Source of the DNA: Pseudomonas mohnii
Lineage (GTDB): Bacteria; Pseudomonadota; Gammaproteobacteria; Pseudomonadales; Pseudomonadaceae
Reading direction: 5' to 3'
Assembly: GCF_900105115.1 (NCBI RefSeq)
Contig: NZ_FNRV01000001.1
Location: 620,001 to 684,000, forward strand
Length of the DNA: 64,000 nucleotides
Below are positions 54,471-63,258 of the stretch, piece by piece. Position 1 is the first letter of the stretch. The number at the start of each line of letters is the position of its first letter. The translations under genes and the position numbers were made by a program. The notes under the pieces were generated by a model, which saw only the letters and a program-made list of their open reading frames with translations, ran no database searches and had not been told where the DNA came from.

Positions 54471-55523
54471 TCAGTGCTCCGACTGGGCGATGTTTTGTGG
54501 AACAACGTCGGGAAGCAAGCACCCCTTGGCCATCCACGGGCAGTTTCTGGCCCAGCGATAGTCGGACTCCAGATCACCTCGATCGTTGTAATACGCCAGC
54601 CGTAACTGATCGGCGTTAAAGTCGAGTTTGGCAAAACCTGCCCGTGATGCGGCGAACGTGCTTTGCTCCGGGGAGATACTCAAGTTGTCGAGCTTCTGAC
54701 CGCCCGCACCGGAGATGACCCACGCGGGTTCCCCGGCACGCAGCAGCAGCTGCTGATTGTGATTGTGTCCGGACAGGAACACATCAACCTTATTGCGTTG
54801 CAACACAGGCAGGAGCCGGGCGATCAAGTCCGACTCTTCACCATGTTCGCCCTCATTGCGCACCGGGTGATGGGATGCTGCAATGCGCCACACCGGAGCC
54901 GGGCCGGGTGCCTGGAATGCCTGATCGATCAGGTCGATTTGCTGTTGCAGGCTTTCACGTGGCGCCGACGTATCGAGGAACACCATTCGCACCAACGGAC
55001 GCCCGTCGACGTTACCGAAATCCTTGGTGTAAAAGTTCATCGGCATTTGCCAGCGGCCCGACCCCTTTTGTTGTTGGCCGTATTCGATTTCGACCTTTTG
55101 CGACACCGGGTAATCGTGGTTGCCCAGGACCGCGTAGAACGGCACGTGACTGAGCCAGTGCCCCCAATAGACCCGCTCGAATTTGATTTGCCAGCTCAGG
55201 TCATGGGTACTGGTCAATGCCTTGCCGTAGAAGTTGTCGCCCAGCAGCACCACCATGTCCAGGCGCCCTTCTCTGGCCGCAACCTGTTCCATGGCCTGCC
55301 CGACCCGCCACTGCTGCATGTTTCCGCTGCCTTGATCGCCCAACGCGATCATCGACACAGCGGAAGGCTCCAGACCTGACAACGGAACAAAGGGCGATGG
55401 CGGGGTGTAGAGCCAATAACCGCCACCGGCCAATAAAATAGCGATGGCGATGCCTGCGCAGCGCACAATCCTTCGGAGTACCAAGCGTTTTGCAGACAGC
55501 GATGGAGTCGTTGTGCGTTTCAA
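54471..55523 (-). CDS. Metallophosphoesterase (acid phosphatase-like), membrane anchored
   Basis: 350 residues. An N-terminal hydrophobic segment (IAIAILLAGGGYWLY, residues 26-40) after a basic stretch suggests anchoring in the inner membrane with the catalytic domain in the periplasm. Metal motifs in order: ALGDQGSGN (about 61), LLGDNFYG (about 93), LGNHDYP (about 133), ASHHPV (about 214) and LSGHNHNQ (about 245). These match purple/tartrate-resistant acid-phosphatase-type enzymes. Substrate unknown. The 297 bases before the next gene downstream hold nothing I can identify. Confidence 0.88.
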   Translation of the reverse strand: MKRTTTPSLSAKRLVLRRIVRCAGIAIAILLAGGGYWLYTPPSPFVPLSGLEPSAVSMIALGDQGSGNMQQWRVGQAMEQVAAREGRLDMVVLLGDNFYGKALTSTHDLSWQIKFERVYWGHWLSHVPFYAVLGNHDYPVSQKVEIEYGQQQKGSGRWQMPMNFYTKDFGNVDGRPLVRMVFLDTSAPRESLQQQIDLIDQAFQAPGPAPVWRIAASHHPVRNEGEHGEESDLIARLLPVLQRNKVDVFLSGHNHNQQLLLRAGEPAWVISGAGGQKLDNLSISPEQSTFAASRAGFAKLDFNADQLRLAYYNDRGDLESDYRWARNCPWMAKGCLLPDVVPQNIAQSEH

Positions 55524-55896
55524 TCAGGAACTCACTGGTCAGGGTCGATCAGGGGGGGTTAATAAAGCTCGAACTACCTTCCCAATAAATCACAGCAGTT
55601 GTTCATACTTTGTTAAAAAATGGTGACGCACACCTTTCCAATCGCTTTTCCCCTTTCGCTGGTTGAAAGCCAAGCCCGCCATCGAACGAAAGTGCCGGTC
55701 AACGGCGAACCCGGCTCTCGCACAGTGGTCACAACAAATGATGGCATCGCGACTGATCAAGGCCTCCGGCCTCCACAGCGACGCTTGCGATTCACACACT
55801 TTAGGGTGCGCCGGATATTTTCAGTGAGTTCCGTTCCTGTCTGAGGCAGGTGCTGATCGCCACTCTCGTCCCTTGCTCCCTTATCGGAGTACGCAA
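55524..55896. other. Divergent promoter region
   Basis: 373 bases between the metallophosphoesterase and the SYLF gene. Short frames on either strand have no ribosome site or family pattern. CGGAG stands 6 bases before the SYLF start. Nothing else recognised. Confidence 0.5.
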
Positions 55897-56457
55897 ATGA
55901 CTCAATCAATGCGCTTCTTCCTGTCGATGGTCCTCGCGACAGCCTCATTGGCATCGACAAGCCTCCTGAACACTGCGGGAGCGGCCACCGCCGAAGATCT
56001 GAATACCGACTCTCGACAAGCATTACAGACGCTCTACAAGACCAATCCCCTATCCGAGACCCTCTCGCACAAAGCCAAAGCCGTGCTTGTCTTCCCGAAA
56101 ATCATCAAGGCGGGCCTTGTATTCGGCGGCAGCTATGGTGAGGGAGTATTAATGAAGGGCACGAAAGTCGAGGATTACTACAACTCCGTCAGCGGTTCGT
56201 GGGGGCTGCAGGCGGGCGCCCAATCCTATGGCTATGTGGTTTTCCTGATGAACGACAAAGCCTTGAAATACATCACTGAAACCAAGGGCTGGGAAATCGG
56301 CGTAGGGCCGACGGTTGTGGTGGTCGATGAAGGGGTTGCGAAGAACCTGTCCAGCTCGACGCTGAAGGACGACGCCTACGCGTTTATCTTCGACCAACAA
56401 GGATTGATGGCCGGGATCAGTATCGAAGGGACGAAGATATCCCTGATCAAGCGCTAG
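55897..56457 (+). CDS. Exported SYLF-domain lipid-binding protein (YSC84-like)
   Basis: 186 residues with a signal peptide (MTQSMRFFLSMVLATASLAS, cleavage near AGA-ATA). ATG 55897 follows TTATCGGAG. The SYLF/YSC84 domain fills the mature protein: AVLVFPKIIKAGLVFGGSYGEGVL near 65-84 and the pattern on SWGLQAGAQSYGYVVFLM near 101-118. Eukaryotic homologues bind phosphoinositides; bacterial ones are periplasmic proteins of unclear role. Confidence 0.9.
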   Translation: MTQSMRFFLSMVLATASLASTSLLNTAGAATAEDLNTDSRQALQTLYKTNPLSETLSHKAKAVLVFPKIIKAGLVFGGSYGEGVLMKGTKVEDYYNSVSGSWGLQAGAQSYGYVVFLMNDKALKYITETKGWEIGVGPTVVVVDEGVAKNLSSSTLKDDAYAFIFDQQGLMAGISIEGTKISLIKR

Positions 56458-56557
56458 AGTCGCCCGCCCGGTGGGCAGACGACACGTGATGCCGGTCTAT
56501 GTGAAGCACCCCTGGGTTGCGTGCAACCTTGGGGTGCTACCCATCAAGTCGACGCCA

Positions 56558-57430
56558 TCAACTGCGCCCCACTGAACCCGTGACCGGCAGATTGCCCAGC
56601 AACTTGAGTCCGGTGCTTTTCACGAAAGCGTCATAGTCGATCGGTCTCTCGATACGGGTTTCCGCGTTGGGCAGTACGTAAGCCCAGGCCCGCTTGGACG
56701 ATGCGTCATACACCAGCTTGAACAGGCGCGTCGGTACCCAGACCTTGTTGTCGCCAATCGTCGCGTGGCCAGCGTCGAACAGCGGTCCGGTGAAGACAAA
56801 GACATTGCCGTCGGCCCGTTTGGCAAACTTCCTGACGTCGGACTCGACCTTGCTCCAGATCTTGCGGTTATTGGTCGGGTCTTGCGGAACCATGTTCGAC
56901 AGCGCGAAGGACTGGGCCATGGCATTGGGGCTCGGTGCATCGGCAGCCGGGGATTGATGACCGCGGTCCACGGCCGGATGCTGGCTGCGGTAATCGCTCA
57001 ATTCTGCCCGCCCCCCCTTGGGGATACGAGGGTCCGGGTAGAACTGGTTAGTGCGTTCCTCCCCTTTTGCATCCTGAAGCTGCGCGGCATTCAGACGCTC
57101 TACGACCACCAGCGGCGTCTTGCTGGTTTGTGAGTACAGCACCGCGAAATTGTCGGAACACAGGGCCAGGGGGTTCATGGTGGAAGGCACGGAGGCCAGG
57201 TTGATCGGTCTGGAGGCCGGGAACAGATCCGCGCAGCCATCGAACGACGGTTGCTTCTGTTTGTTTGAGTAGAGGTCCAGTGCCGCGCTCTGGCTGATCG
57301 AACCGGAGCGGGACTGCGGCTCCTGATGCTGGGCGGGCGGCTTGATGAAGTCCAGCAGACTGCGGGCTTCTGCCCCGGTCGAGAGCAAAACAAGGGCTGA
57401 CAGCCCAACTGCAATTTTGCGTAGGTGCAT
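56558..57430 (-). CDS. Exported DNA/RNA non-specific endonuclease (NUC1 family)
   Basis: 290 residues with a signal peptide (MHLRKIAVGLSALVLLSTGAEA). The betabetaalpha-metal nuclease motif is VDRGHQSPAAD near residues 155-165: the DRGH histidine is the general base, and the metal-binding asparagine lies in the following SFALSNMVPQDPTNN (about 176-190). Such enzymes degrade DNA and RNA outside the cytoplasm, for nutrient uptake or defence. It has its own promoter and no immunity-like neighbour, so it is not an obvious toxin. Confidence 0.92.
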   Translation of the reverse strand: MHLRKIAVGLSALVLLSTGAEARSLLDFIKPPAQHQEPQSRSGSISQSAALDLYSNKQKQPSFDGCADLFPASRPINLASVPSTMNPLALCSDNFAVLYSQTSKTPLVVVERLNAAQLQDAKGEERTNQFYPDPRIPKGGRAELSDYRSQHPAVDRGHQSPAADAPSPNAMAQSFALSNMVPQDPTNNRKIWSKVESDVRKFAKRADGNVFVFTGPLFDAGHATIGDNKVWVPTRLFKLVYDASSKRAWAYVLPNAETRIERPIDYDAFVKSTGLKLLGNLPVTGSVGRS

Positions 57431-57780
57431 GCTTTAGATTCTTTGAATGGAATGGCGGGGAAAGCGTACGGCGAGTGCCGTATCACGGAACCTGGTGGAG
57501 ATTGTTGCGGTTACATGGTGGCGAGCATGCTTTCACTGTCCTTGATCAAAATACCGATACGAACCCGATCGGCTACGAGCAGCATGACCACTGAAGGGTC
57601 GTGCGGGATTTATTGACCGTCACAACTCACATTAGTGCTCAACGGCGCTCGCATTCTACGCGCACGTCGAAGAAGCGATCGACAGGGAACAGCCGTGGAT
57701 TCATAAAAGACCGCAGCCTGCGGCCGTTCCTGCAGGCTGCGATATGTGATGGCGACACCTGTTCAAGCCGTTGGGCATGC
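57431..57780. other. Gene-free stretch with a small REP-like hairpin
   Basis: 350 bases. A palindrome CGCAGCCTGC...GCAGGCTGCG at about 57716-57741 is another short repeat class common between Pseudomonas genes and lies just after the AEC transporter stop. The part next to 57430 should hold the nuclease promoter. No gene seen. Confidence 0.6.
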
Positions 57781-58722
57781 TCAGGCTGCGGCAAGCCCTC
57801 CATCGATCAGGTAGATCGCCGCAGAAAACGTCACGATCGACAGCACCGTGCTGACCAGAATGGAGGTCGCGGCTTCACTCTGATAAGCACCGGTCTGGTT
57901 CGCGAACATGGCCGGGATGGTCGCCGACGGAAGCGCACAAAGCAGAATCATCTGTTGTGCGTAAAGGCCGTGCGTGCCCAGCAAAACCGTGGCGGCGAAC
58001 ATCAACACCGGGTGAATGAACAGCTTGAGCCCGAGGTTGCCCCACACTTCACCGGACATTTTCAGTTTCTCCGACGACATGATCAAACCCAGGCACAGCA
58101 GCGATACGCCAGGCGTCGCCTTGCCCAGAAGCGTGAGGGACTCCGCCGCAATCGGTGGCATCTTGACCTGCAGCAGCGAGATCAGAATGCCCAGGGCCGG
58201 TGCCCACATCAGCGGACGGCGGACCGCTCCCGACAGGCTCGACACGAATGCCTGGGAACCACTGCCCTTTCCATCGGCGATGGTGAGCAACATGGTCGTC
58301 AGCGGGATCATCACCAGACTCGCGACCAGGTTCAGCACGAGCACCGAATAAATGCTGCCGGCGCCGTACATCGTCGCGAGGATGGGGATGCCCATGAAAG
58401 CTGCGTCCGGGTAACCGTTGACGAAGCCCTTGAGCGTTGCAACCTTGAGATTGCGAGTGGTGAACCAGCCGATCGCCAGCGCTATCGTGTACATGCCCAT
58501 GATGCCGATGAACGTGGCCGCGACGAACTTGAAGTCGAGGAGCTGTTCACGCGGCGTGCTCGCCATCCCGACAAAAAGCAGCGCCGGGAATATCCAGCCG
58601 AGTACCAGCCGGCTGATCAGCAGGCTGTCCGAATGGGTCAGTCGTCCGCGCTTGCCGGCGATATAGCCCAGCGCGATCACAAAGGCGACGGGCAGAATGG
58701 GCCCTACGATCCTGTCTAACAT
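57781..58722 (-). CDS. AEC-family transporter (auxin efflux carrier/malonate type)
   Basis: 313-residue inner-membrane carrier with ten hydrophobic segments in two inverted halves. Start at 58722 (MLDRIVGPILPVAFVIALGY); an upstream extension is unlikely. NGYPDAAFMGIPIL near residue 105 and ANQTGAYQSEAATSILVST near 280 are the conserved crossover regions. It stands 110 bases after the enolase-superfamily gene on the same strand and probably imports or exports its organic acid substrate. Confidence 0.9.
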   Translation of the reverse strand: MLDRIVGPILPVAFVIALGYIAGKRGRLTHSDSLLISRLVLGWIFPALLFVGMASTPREQLLDFKFVAATFIGIMGMYTIALAIGWFTTRNLKVATLKGFVNGYPDAAFMGIPILATMYGAGSIYSVLVLNLVASLVMIPLTTMLLTIADGKGSGSQAFVSSLSGAVRRPLMWAPALGILISLLQVKMPPIAAESLTLLGKATPGVSLLCLGLIMSSEKLKMSGEVWGNLGLKLFIHPVLMFAATVLLGTHGLYAQQMILLCALPSATIPAMFANQTGAYQSEAATSILVSTVLSIVTFSAAIYLIDGGLAAA

Positions 58723-58832
58723 GTCCGCAATCCTCGTATTTATTTTTATCAAGAATGTCGCCATCGCTGATCGCGGCCGACGGCTGTTGCGTCGGCCGCG
58801 ATCACCCGGCAAAGACCGGGCGGCTTGGGTGG

Positions 58833-59939
58833 TCAGGGTTTGAAGCGGTAGTCCCGGATGACGTCCTGGTCTGGCTCGATGCCGAGCCCCGGCCCTTGCG
58901 GTACGTCGATGCGGCCGTTACGCGGAATGATGGCGTCGCCATACAGCTGCGCTTCGAGATCGAAGTAACGCCATTCGACCAAGGATTTCGCACCGCCCAG
59001 GGCCGCACTGCCATGCACGGCGGCCAGCAGGCCGGGGCCGTCATAAAAGGCGTGGACCATCACGGTGACGCCGTGGGCGTTAGCCAGCGCATAGACTTTT
59101 TGCAGTTCGGTGATGCCACCCATTTTGGCCGGGCTGGGCTGAACGAAATCGACCGCGCCGGCTTCAAGCAGGTGCTGGAAGTCCATCAGCGTCGACGCGT
59201 TTTCGCCGGCTGCAACCGGGATGCCGCCTTGCTTGCGCACCGTCGCCAGCCCCGAATAGTTTTCCGGCGGCCACACCGGCTCTTCGATCCAGCGCAGATT
59301 CAACGGGCGAAGTTTCTCGGTCATGTCGAGCGCTTCGCGCACCGTCCAGGGGGCGTTGACGTCGAGGGTGATTTCCACGTCGGGACCTGCGGCTTCGCAC
59401 GCGGCGCGGATGACCTCGACATCCACCTCGTGCAACTTGAGGTGGCGGAAACCGCTGTTGACCGCACGCTGTACGTTGATGCGGATGAGTTCAGGGTCGG
59501 CATAGCGGATCAGGCTTGCATAGGCCGCCAGCGAAGTGGCCTCACTGCCGCCAAGCAGCTGGTAGATCGGCCTGCCGGCCGCCTTGCCCGCGATATCCCA
59601 CAGCGCGATGTCAATCGCCGAAAGCCCATAGATGAACGCACCGCTGCGACCGAAGACGTGAAATTTCTTCTGCAGATCGCCCTGCAACTTCTCGCGCCGA
59701 GTGGCATCACTGCCGATCAGTTCGGGCGCAAGAATAGTGTCGATCACGACTTTCACGGCGGGTATCGCGGTAAAACCGAAGGTTTCGCCCCAGCCCACGA
59801 TACCGTCATCGGTGGTGATCTTGACCACGAGGGAATCGACCATCTGAAGGTCTTTCGGCCCCCATACCCCGCCGGCCGACCGTCCTCCCGTGGTAAAGGG
59901 GATCCGCAGCGGAATGGTTTCAATACTGGCAATTTTCAT
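58833..59939 (-). CDS. Enolase-superfamily enzyme (mandelate racemase/muconate lactonising group)
   Basis: 368 residues from ATG 59939 (MKIASIETIPLRIPFTTGG). Metal ligands are visible: LDVNAPW near 200, RWIEEPVW near 225 and VAAGENAS near 250. The second-strand catalytic motif reads KLH (FRHLKLHEVD, near 168), where most relatives have KxK. SPAKMGGI and VMVHAFYDGPG follow near 274 and 300. The reaction is abstraction of a proton next to a carboxylate, giving racemisation, cycloisomerisation or dehydration. With the AEC carrier and divergent FCD regulator it forms an acid-sugar or aromatic-acid module; the substrate is open. Confidence 0.85.
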   Translation of the reverse strand: MKIASIETIPLRIPFTTGGRSAGGVWGPKDLQMVDSLVVKITTDDGIVGWGETFGFTAIPAVKVVIDTILAPELIGSDATRREKLQGDLQKKFHVFGRSGAFIYGLSAIDIALWDIAGKAAGRPIYQLLGGSEATSLAAYASLIRYADPELIRINVQRAVNSGFRHLKLHEVDVEVIRAACEAAGPDVEITLDVNAPWTVREALDMTEKLRPLNLRWIEEPVWPPENYSGLATVRKQGGIPVAAGENASTLMDFQHLLEAGAVDFVQPSPAKMGGITELQKVYALANAHGVTVMVHAFYDGPGLLAAVHGSAALGGAKSLVEWRYFDLEAQLYGDAIIPRNGRIDVPQGPGLGIEPDQDVIRDYRFKP

Positions 59940-60200
59940 AGACGGTGCCTCAAGCAGGTTGCAACGGTGGCGCGGTGTTTTCGGATTTCGCCCGTGCCAG
60001 GTTGAGGACAACGTACAAGACATTCTGTTGTCCTTCAACTGAACAACACCTGCTTTTTGAACACTCCATATCCAAACGACATTTAACCTATTGGTTTTAT
60101 TGGTTATTTTGTTTTATGTCGATAATGAAATTCAGTTTCAACTGTCAGGAACAAGTCTTCTGATGTAGATTAAGTAGACAAGTGAGAGGAATGAATCCGC

Positions 60201-60935
60201 ATGAGTGAAATGAATGTGCAACCCGTGGCGCGGCGCCCTCATCTGGCTGAGCACATCGCCCGCTCGTTGAGTGAAGAGATTGCCTCCGGCCGACTGCGGC
60301 CAGGCGACCGCCTTCCGACCGAACAGTTTCTCTCGCAAAACTTCGGCGTCAGCAGGAATGTGGTGCGCGAAGGCATCGCCACGCTTCGAGCCCAGGGACT
60401 GATCCAGTCGCGCCAGGGCGTGGGCGTATTCGTCTCGGCCGCCGCCCAGTCGCCGGAGCCTTTGGCGCCGCGTGAAAGCACGCCGTTGCTGGACGGTGAC
60501 AATACGATGCGCAACATGTTCGAAGTACGGGCTGTACTGGAAAGCCAGGCCGCTGCGCTGGCGGCATCGCATATGACGCCCCACACGCTGAAAACGATTC
60601 AGGCGGCGGTGCTGCGAATGCAGTACGAAGGGGAACCGACTCTGGACACGGTCAACGCTGACCTCGACTTCCATCGGGCGGTGGCTGCCGCGTCAGGCAA
60701 CGACTATCTCGAGACAATGATCCGCACGGTGCTCGAACCGATGCGAGCGCTGATCTCCATGACCTTTGCACGGCGGGGTCCGGTGTTCAGCAATATTCCC
60801 CATGCAGCGCGCGGCGAGCATGAAGACCTCGTGCAGGCATTCATCAACCGGGATGCGGAAGCGGCGCGTCGGATCATGGGCCAGCACATTGTCAGTGCCG
60901 CATCGCGATTCGGCTACGAGATCACGTTCTTCTGA
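60201..60935 (+). CDS. GntR-family regulator (FadR/FCD type)
   Basis: 244 residues. Winged helix HLAEHIARSLSEEIASGRLRPG near 14-35 with VSRNVVREGIATLRAQGL near 50-67; the FCD effector domain covers 90-240 with metal-binding positions in DLDFHRAVA (about 153) and EHEDLVQA (about 208). Divergent from the enolase-superfamily gene, 261 bases apart, it should control that gene and the AEC carrier. Confidence 0.9.
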   Translation: MSEMNVQPVARRPHLAEHIARSLSEEIASGRLRPGDRLPTEQFLSQNFGVSRNVVREGIATLRAQGLIQSRQGVGVFVSAAAQSPEPLAPRESTPLLDGDNTMRNMFEVRAVLESQAAALAASHMTPHTLKTIQAAVLRMQYEGEPTLDTVNADLDFHRAVAAASGNDYLETMIRTVLEPMRALISMTFARRGPVFSNIPHAARGEHEDLVQAFINRDAEAARRIMGQHIVSAASRFGYEITFF

Positions 60936-61029
60936 GGCCGCCAGTTGTCTCATTGTTCTACAACAAACCAGGTGACTGCGACGCAGTTGCGCCGAGGGAC
61001 AGGCACCAGGGATCTGTCCCCTGCTTCCA

Positions 61030-61263
61030 TCAAGGCACCAGCAGTGCTTCATGGATCTCGATGGAAGGAACGGCACCGCCCACACGCCGGCTATCAAGCC
61101 AGCCCCTGGTTTTGCCGACATCAAAAATCTGGCCCTGCTCCATCAGCGTCAGGATGAGCTCATCGGACACGCGATAGCGGCCACACTCCGGGCAATCTCT
61201 CTCTTCCCAGGGGCCGTGACACTGAATGCGCTGTGCGATGCCGGCACAAATAAGACAACTCAT
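61030..61263 (-). CDS. Small zinc-ribbon-like protein
   Basis: 77 residues from ATG 61263 (MSCLICAGIAQRIQCHGPWE). CLIC near residue 3-6 and CPEC near 23-26 make a four-cysteine site plausible for zinc. The rest is not recognised. It stands alone; CGATAGC-type promoter signals cannot be assigned. Confidence 0.6.
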   Translation of the reverse strand: MSCLICAGIAQRIQCHGPWEERDCPECGRYRVSDELILTLMEQGQIFDVGKTRGWLDSRRVGGAVPSIEIHEALLVP

Positions 61264-61523
61264 CACGATCACCTTTTTATAGTTGTGCCCGATCCGTCAT
61301 GGCCCTCACGCTGGAGCGCACTGATCTGGCAGGTGATGGGTCGACAGAAGAAAGGTGGGTAAAGTTCGAGGCCTTGTCGCTTACAGTTCGAACAGGTCGC
61401 ATTCGTTGATCCGCTCATCGCCCGCGAACGTTTAAGGCAATACCCATAGCATCAATTCAGGTCCATCAGACGCGCCCGCACGAGCGCGCAGATGTCATGG
61501 AAACGGAACGACCGGCACCTGGC

Positions 61524-61868
61524 TTAAAGGCATTCCTGCGCGGCACGTTCGAGTGGGGAAGGACCGAAAGTCGAAGCCAGCAGCGCGCGCTCGTACAAAA
61601 ACACCTTGCCGCCATTCGATGCCTTGTCCTTGTAGGCCTCGAGTACATCGTCCGCGGCGACTTTGCTGGACACGACGATCCGGTAGCTGCGCTGGGTCTC
61701 CGATACGGTGGCTTGCAGCGAGTCGTTCTGCAGTTTCGGTAATACGCAGTGCGCATAATCCGCAGGAGCTTTCCTGGTCTGCAACGTCAGCGTCGGGGCG
61801 TTCGGGGCCGAGGCACAGCCGGACAACAGCAAGCATGCGACGAGCGCTTGCCGGGTCAACATTTTCAT
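61524..61868 (-). CDS. Small lipoprotein, unknown function
   Basis: 114 residues. Lipobox LLLSGC at residues 13-18 after a basic, hydrophobic start (MKMLTRQALVACLLLSGC), so the mature protein is lipid-anchored, probably to the outer membrane as residues +2 and +3 are Ala-Ser. The two cysteines (AHCVLPK and AAQECL) could pair. A homologue family is not recognised. Confidence 0.8.
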   Translation of the reverse strand: MKMLTRQALVACLLLSGCASAPNAPTLTLQTRKAPADYAHCVLPKLQNDSLQATVSETQRSYRIVVSSKVAADDVLEAYKDKASNGGKVFLYERALLASTFGPSPLERAAQECL

Positions 61869-61990
61869 CGCGCAAATTCCTGGGAAGCATTTGGATGTGC
61901 GCGATTTTCCTTGTTTTTGGCAAACAACAAAACTTGTGATCGGTGATGGTCACTATTACCTGAACGAATAGTCACCCGCAGTGACCAGGC

Positions 61991-62527
61991 TCAGTCAGGC
62001 TTATCGACTTTCGTTGAGGGCTCCGCGGCACGACTGCCCTTGAACGCATCACGCCGCGCCTGTCGCTCCAGGGCATAAGCGGCACTCGGCTCACTGATCA
62101 GTTCTTCACGGCGCAACAGCTGGCCGCAATGTTCGCAAAGCGGCCCGAGCCCGGCGGGTTGCCCGCAGGTCTGGTGGGTGTATCGGACCGCCAGGCCCTC
62201 CTCTTGCGATTTGCACCAGGTTTCCCCCCAGGCACGCAAGGCAAGAATCACCGAGTAAAAGGCCTGCCCCTTTTCAGTGAGGTGGTACTCGTGACGCAGC
62301 GGCCGTTCGCTGTAGGCACGACGTTCGACCAGCCCGTCGGCTTCCAGGCTTTTCAGGCGTGCGGCGACCATCTGGGGAGTGCCACCTGTCTGCGCCTGGA
62401 TCTCATCGAAGCGATGACTGCGCATGAACAATTCCCTGAGCACCAGCACGGTCCAGCGATCTCCGACGACCGATTCGGCCCGGGAAATCGGGCACAGGGT
62501 TTCAGGACTACTCTTTTTTATCGCCAT
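61991..62527 (-). CDS. HxlR-family regulator with C-terminal cysteine cluster
   Basis: 178 residues. The HxlR winged helix occupies 10-105 with CPISRAESVVGDRWTVLVLR near 12-31 and PQMVAARLKSLEADGLVERR near 50-69. The C-terminal extension, longer than in most HxlR proteins, holds TCGQPAGLGPLCEHCGQL near 120-137, a possible zinc site or thiol sensor. It is divergent from the cysteine-hydrolase gene 97 bases away and probably controls it and the aldehyde dehydrogenase. Confidence 0.88.
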   Translation of the reverse strand: MAIKKSSPETLCPISRAESVVGDRWTVLVLRELFMRSHRFDEIQAQTGGTPQMVAARLKSLEADGLVERRAYSERPLRHEYHLTEKGQAFYSVILALRAWGETWCKSQEEGLAVRYTHQTCGQPAGLGPLCEHCGQLLRREELISEPSAAYALERQARRDAFKGSRAAEPSTKVDKPD

Positions 62528-62624
62528 ACGGTCTTGCCTCTTTCACACTTACTATGATTATCATATCTACAACATGCCAAGGCAAGCCCGTGGCACGGAT
62601 CAACCCCTTCCCTGGAGAACCGTC

Positions 62625-63248
62625 ATGTCGAACGCTGCCTACCCGCTTGGCCGGACCGCTTACCTGCTGGTCGACCCCTACAACGATTTTCTGTCCGAGG
62701 GCGGCAAAGTCTTCCCCTTGATCAAGCCGATCGCCGAGCAAGTCGGCCTGCTCGACAACCTGCGCGCCCTCGATCGTACTGTCCGCTCCCTCGACATTCC
62801 GGTGGTCATCGTACCGCACCGGCGCTGGGAAAAAGGCGACTACGAAAACTGGGATCACCCGAGCCCCTCCCAGTGCAAGATCCAGCACATGCACCACTTC
62901 GCACGCGGGGAATGGGGCGGTGAATGGCACCCGGATTTCGCGCCAAAGGACGGTGACATCGTTGTTTCCGAACACTGGGGATCGAGCGGTTTCGCCAACA
63001 CCGACCTCGATTTCCGCTTGAAGCAAATGGGTGTCACCCACGTGATCATCGTCGGCCTGCTGGCCAATACCTGCATTGAGGCCACCGCCCGTTACGCTCA
63101 GGAACTCGGCTACCACGTCACCCTGGTGCGAGACGCCACTGCGGCATTCAAGCCGGAAATGATGCACGCCGCCCATGAACTCAACGGCCCGACGTTCGCC
63201 CACGCCATCGTGACGACGGACGAACTCATCGCCACGCTGGCGCAGTAA
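62625..63248 (+). CDS. Cysteine hydrolase, isochorismatase family
   Basis: 207 residues from ATG 62625, with CTGGAGAA upstream. Catalytic triad positions: D in LLVDPYNDFL (about 15-20), K at about 116 or nearby (the region on PKDGDIVVSEHW), and C in GLLANTCIEATAR (about 149). The family includes isochorismatases, nicotinamidases and carbamoyl-type hydrolases. HMHHFARGEWGGEWHPDF near 84-101 is a subgroup feature. The aldehyde dehydrogenase gene follows 10 bases later. Confidence 0.87.
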   Translation: MSNAAYPLGRTAYLLVDPYNDFLSEGGKVFPLIKPIAEQVGLLDNLRALDRTVRSLDIPVVIVPHRRWEKGDYENWDHPSPSQCKIQHMHHFARGEWGGEWHPDFAPKDGDIVVSEHWGSSGFANTDLDFRLKQMGVTHVIIVGLLANTCIEATARYAQELGYHVTLVRDATAAFKPEMMHAAHELNGPTFAHAIVTTDELIATLAQ

Positions 63249-63258
63249 GGTGCACAAG

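Noticed and set aside
56558..57430. Secreted nuclease considered as a toxin with immunity partner
   Set aside because: There is a normal signal peptide, no toxin-delivery domain and no small immunity-like gene beside it; an ordinary exported nuclease fits better.
57601..58719. 372-codon plus-strand frame
   Set aside because: Antisense shadow of the AEC transporter gene, with Arg/His/Gln-rich translation.
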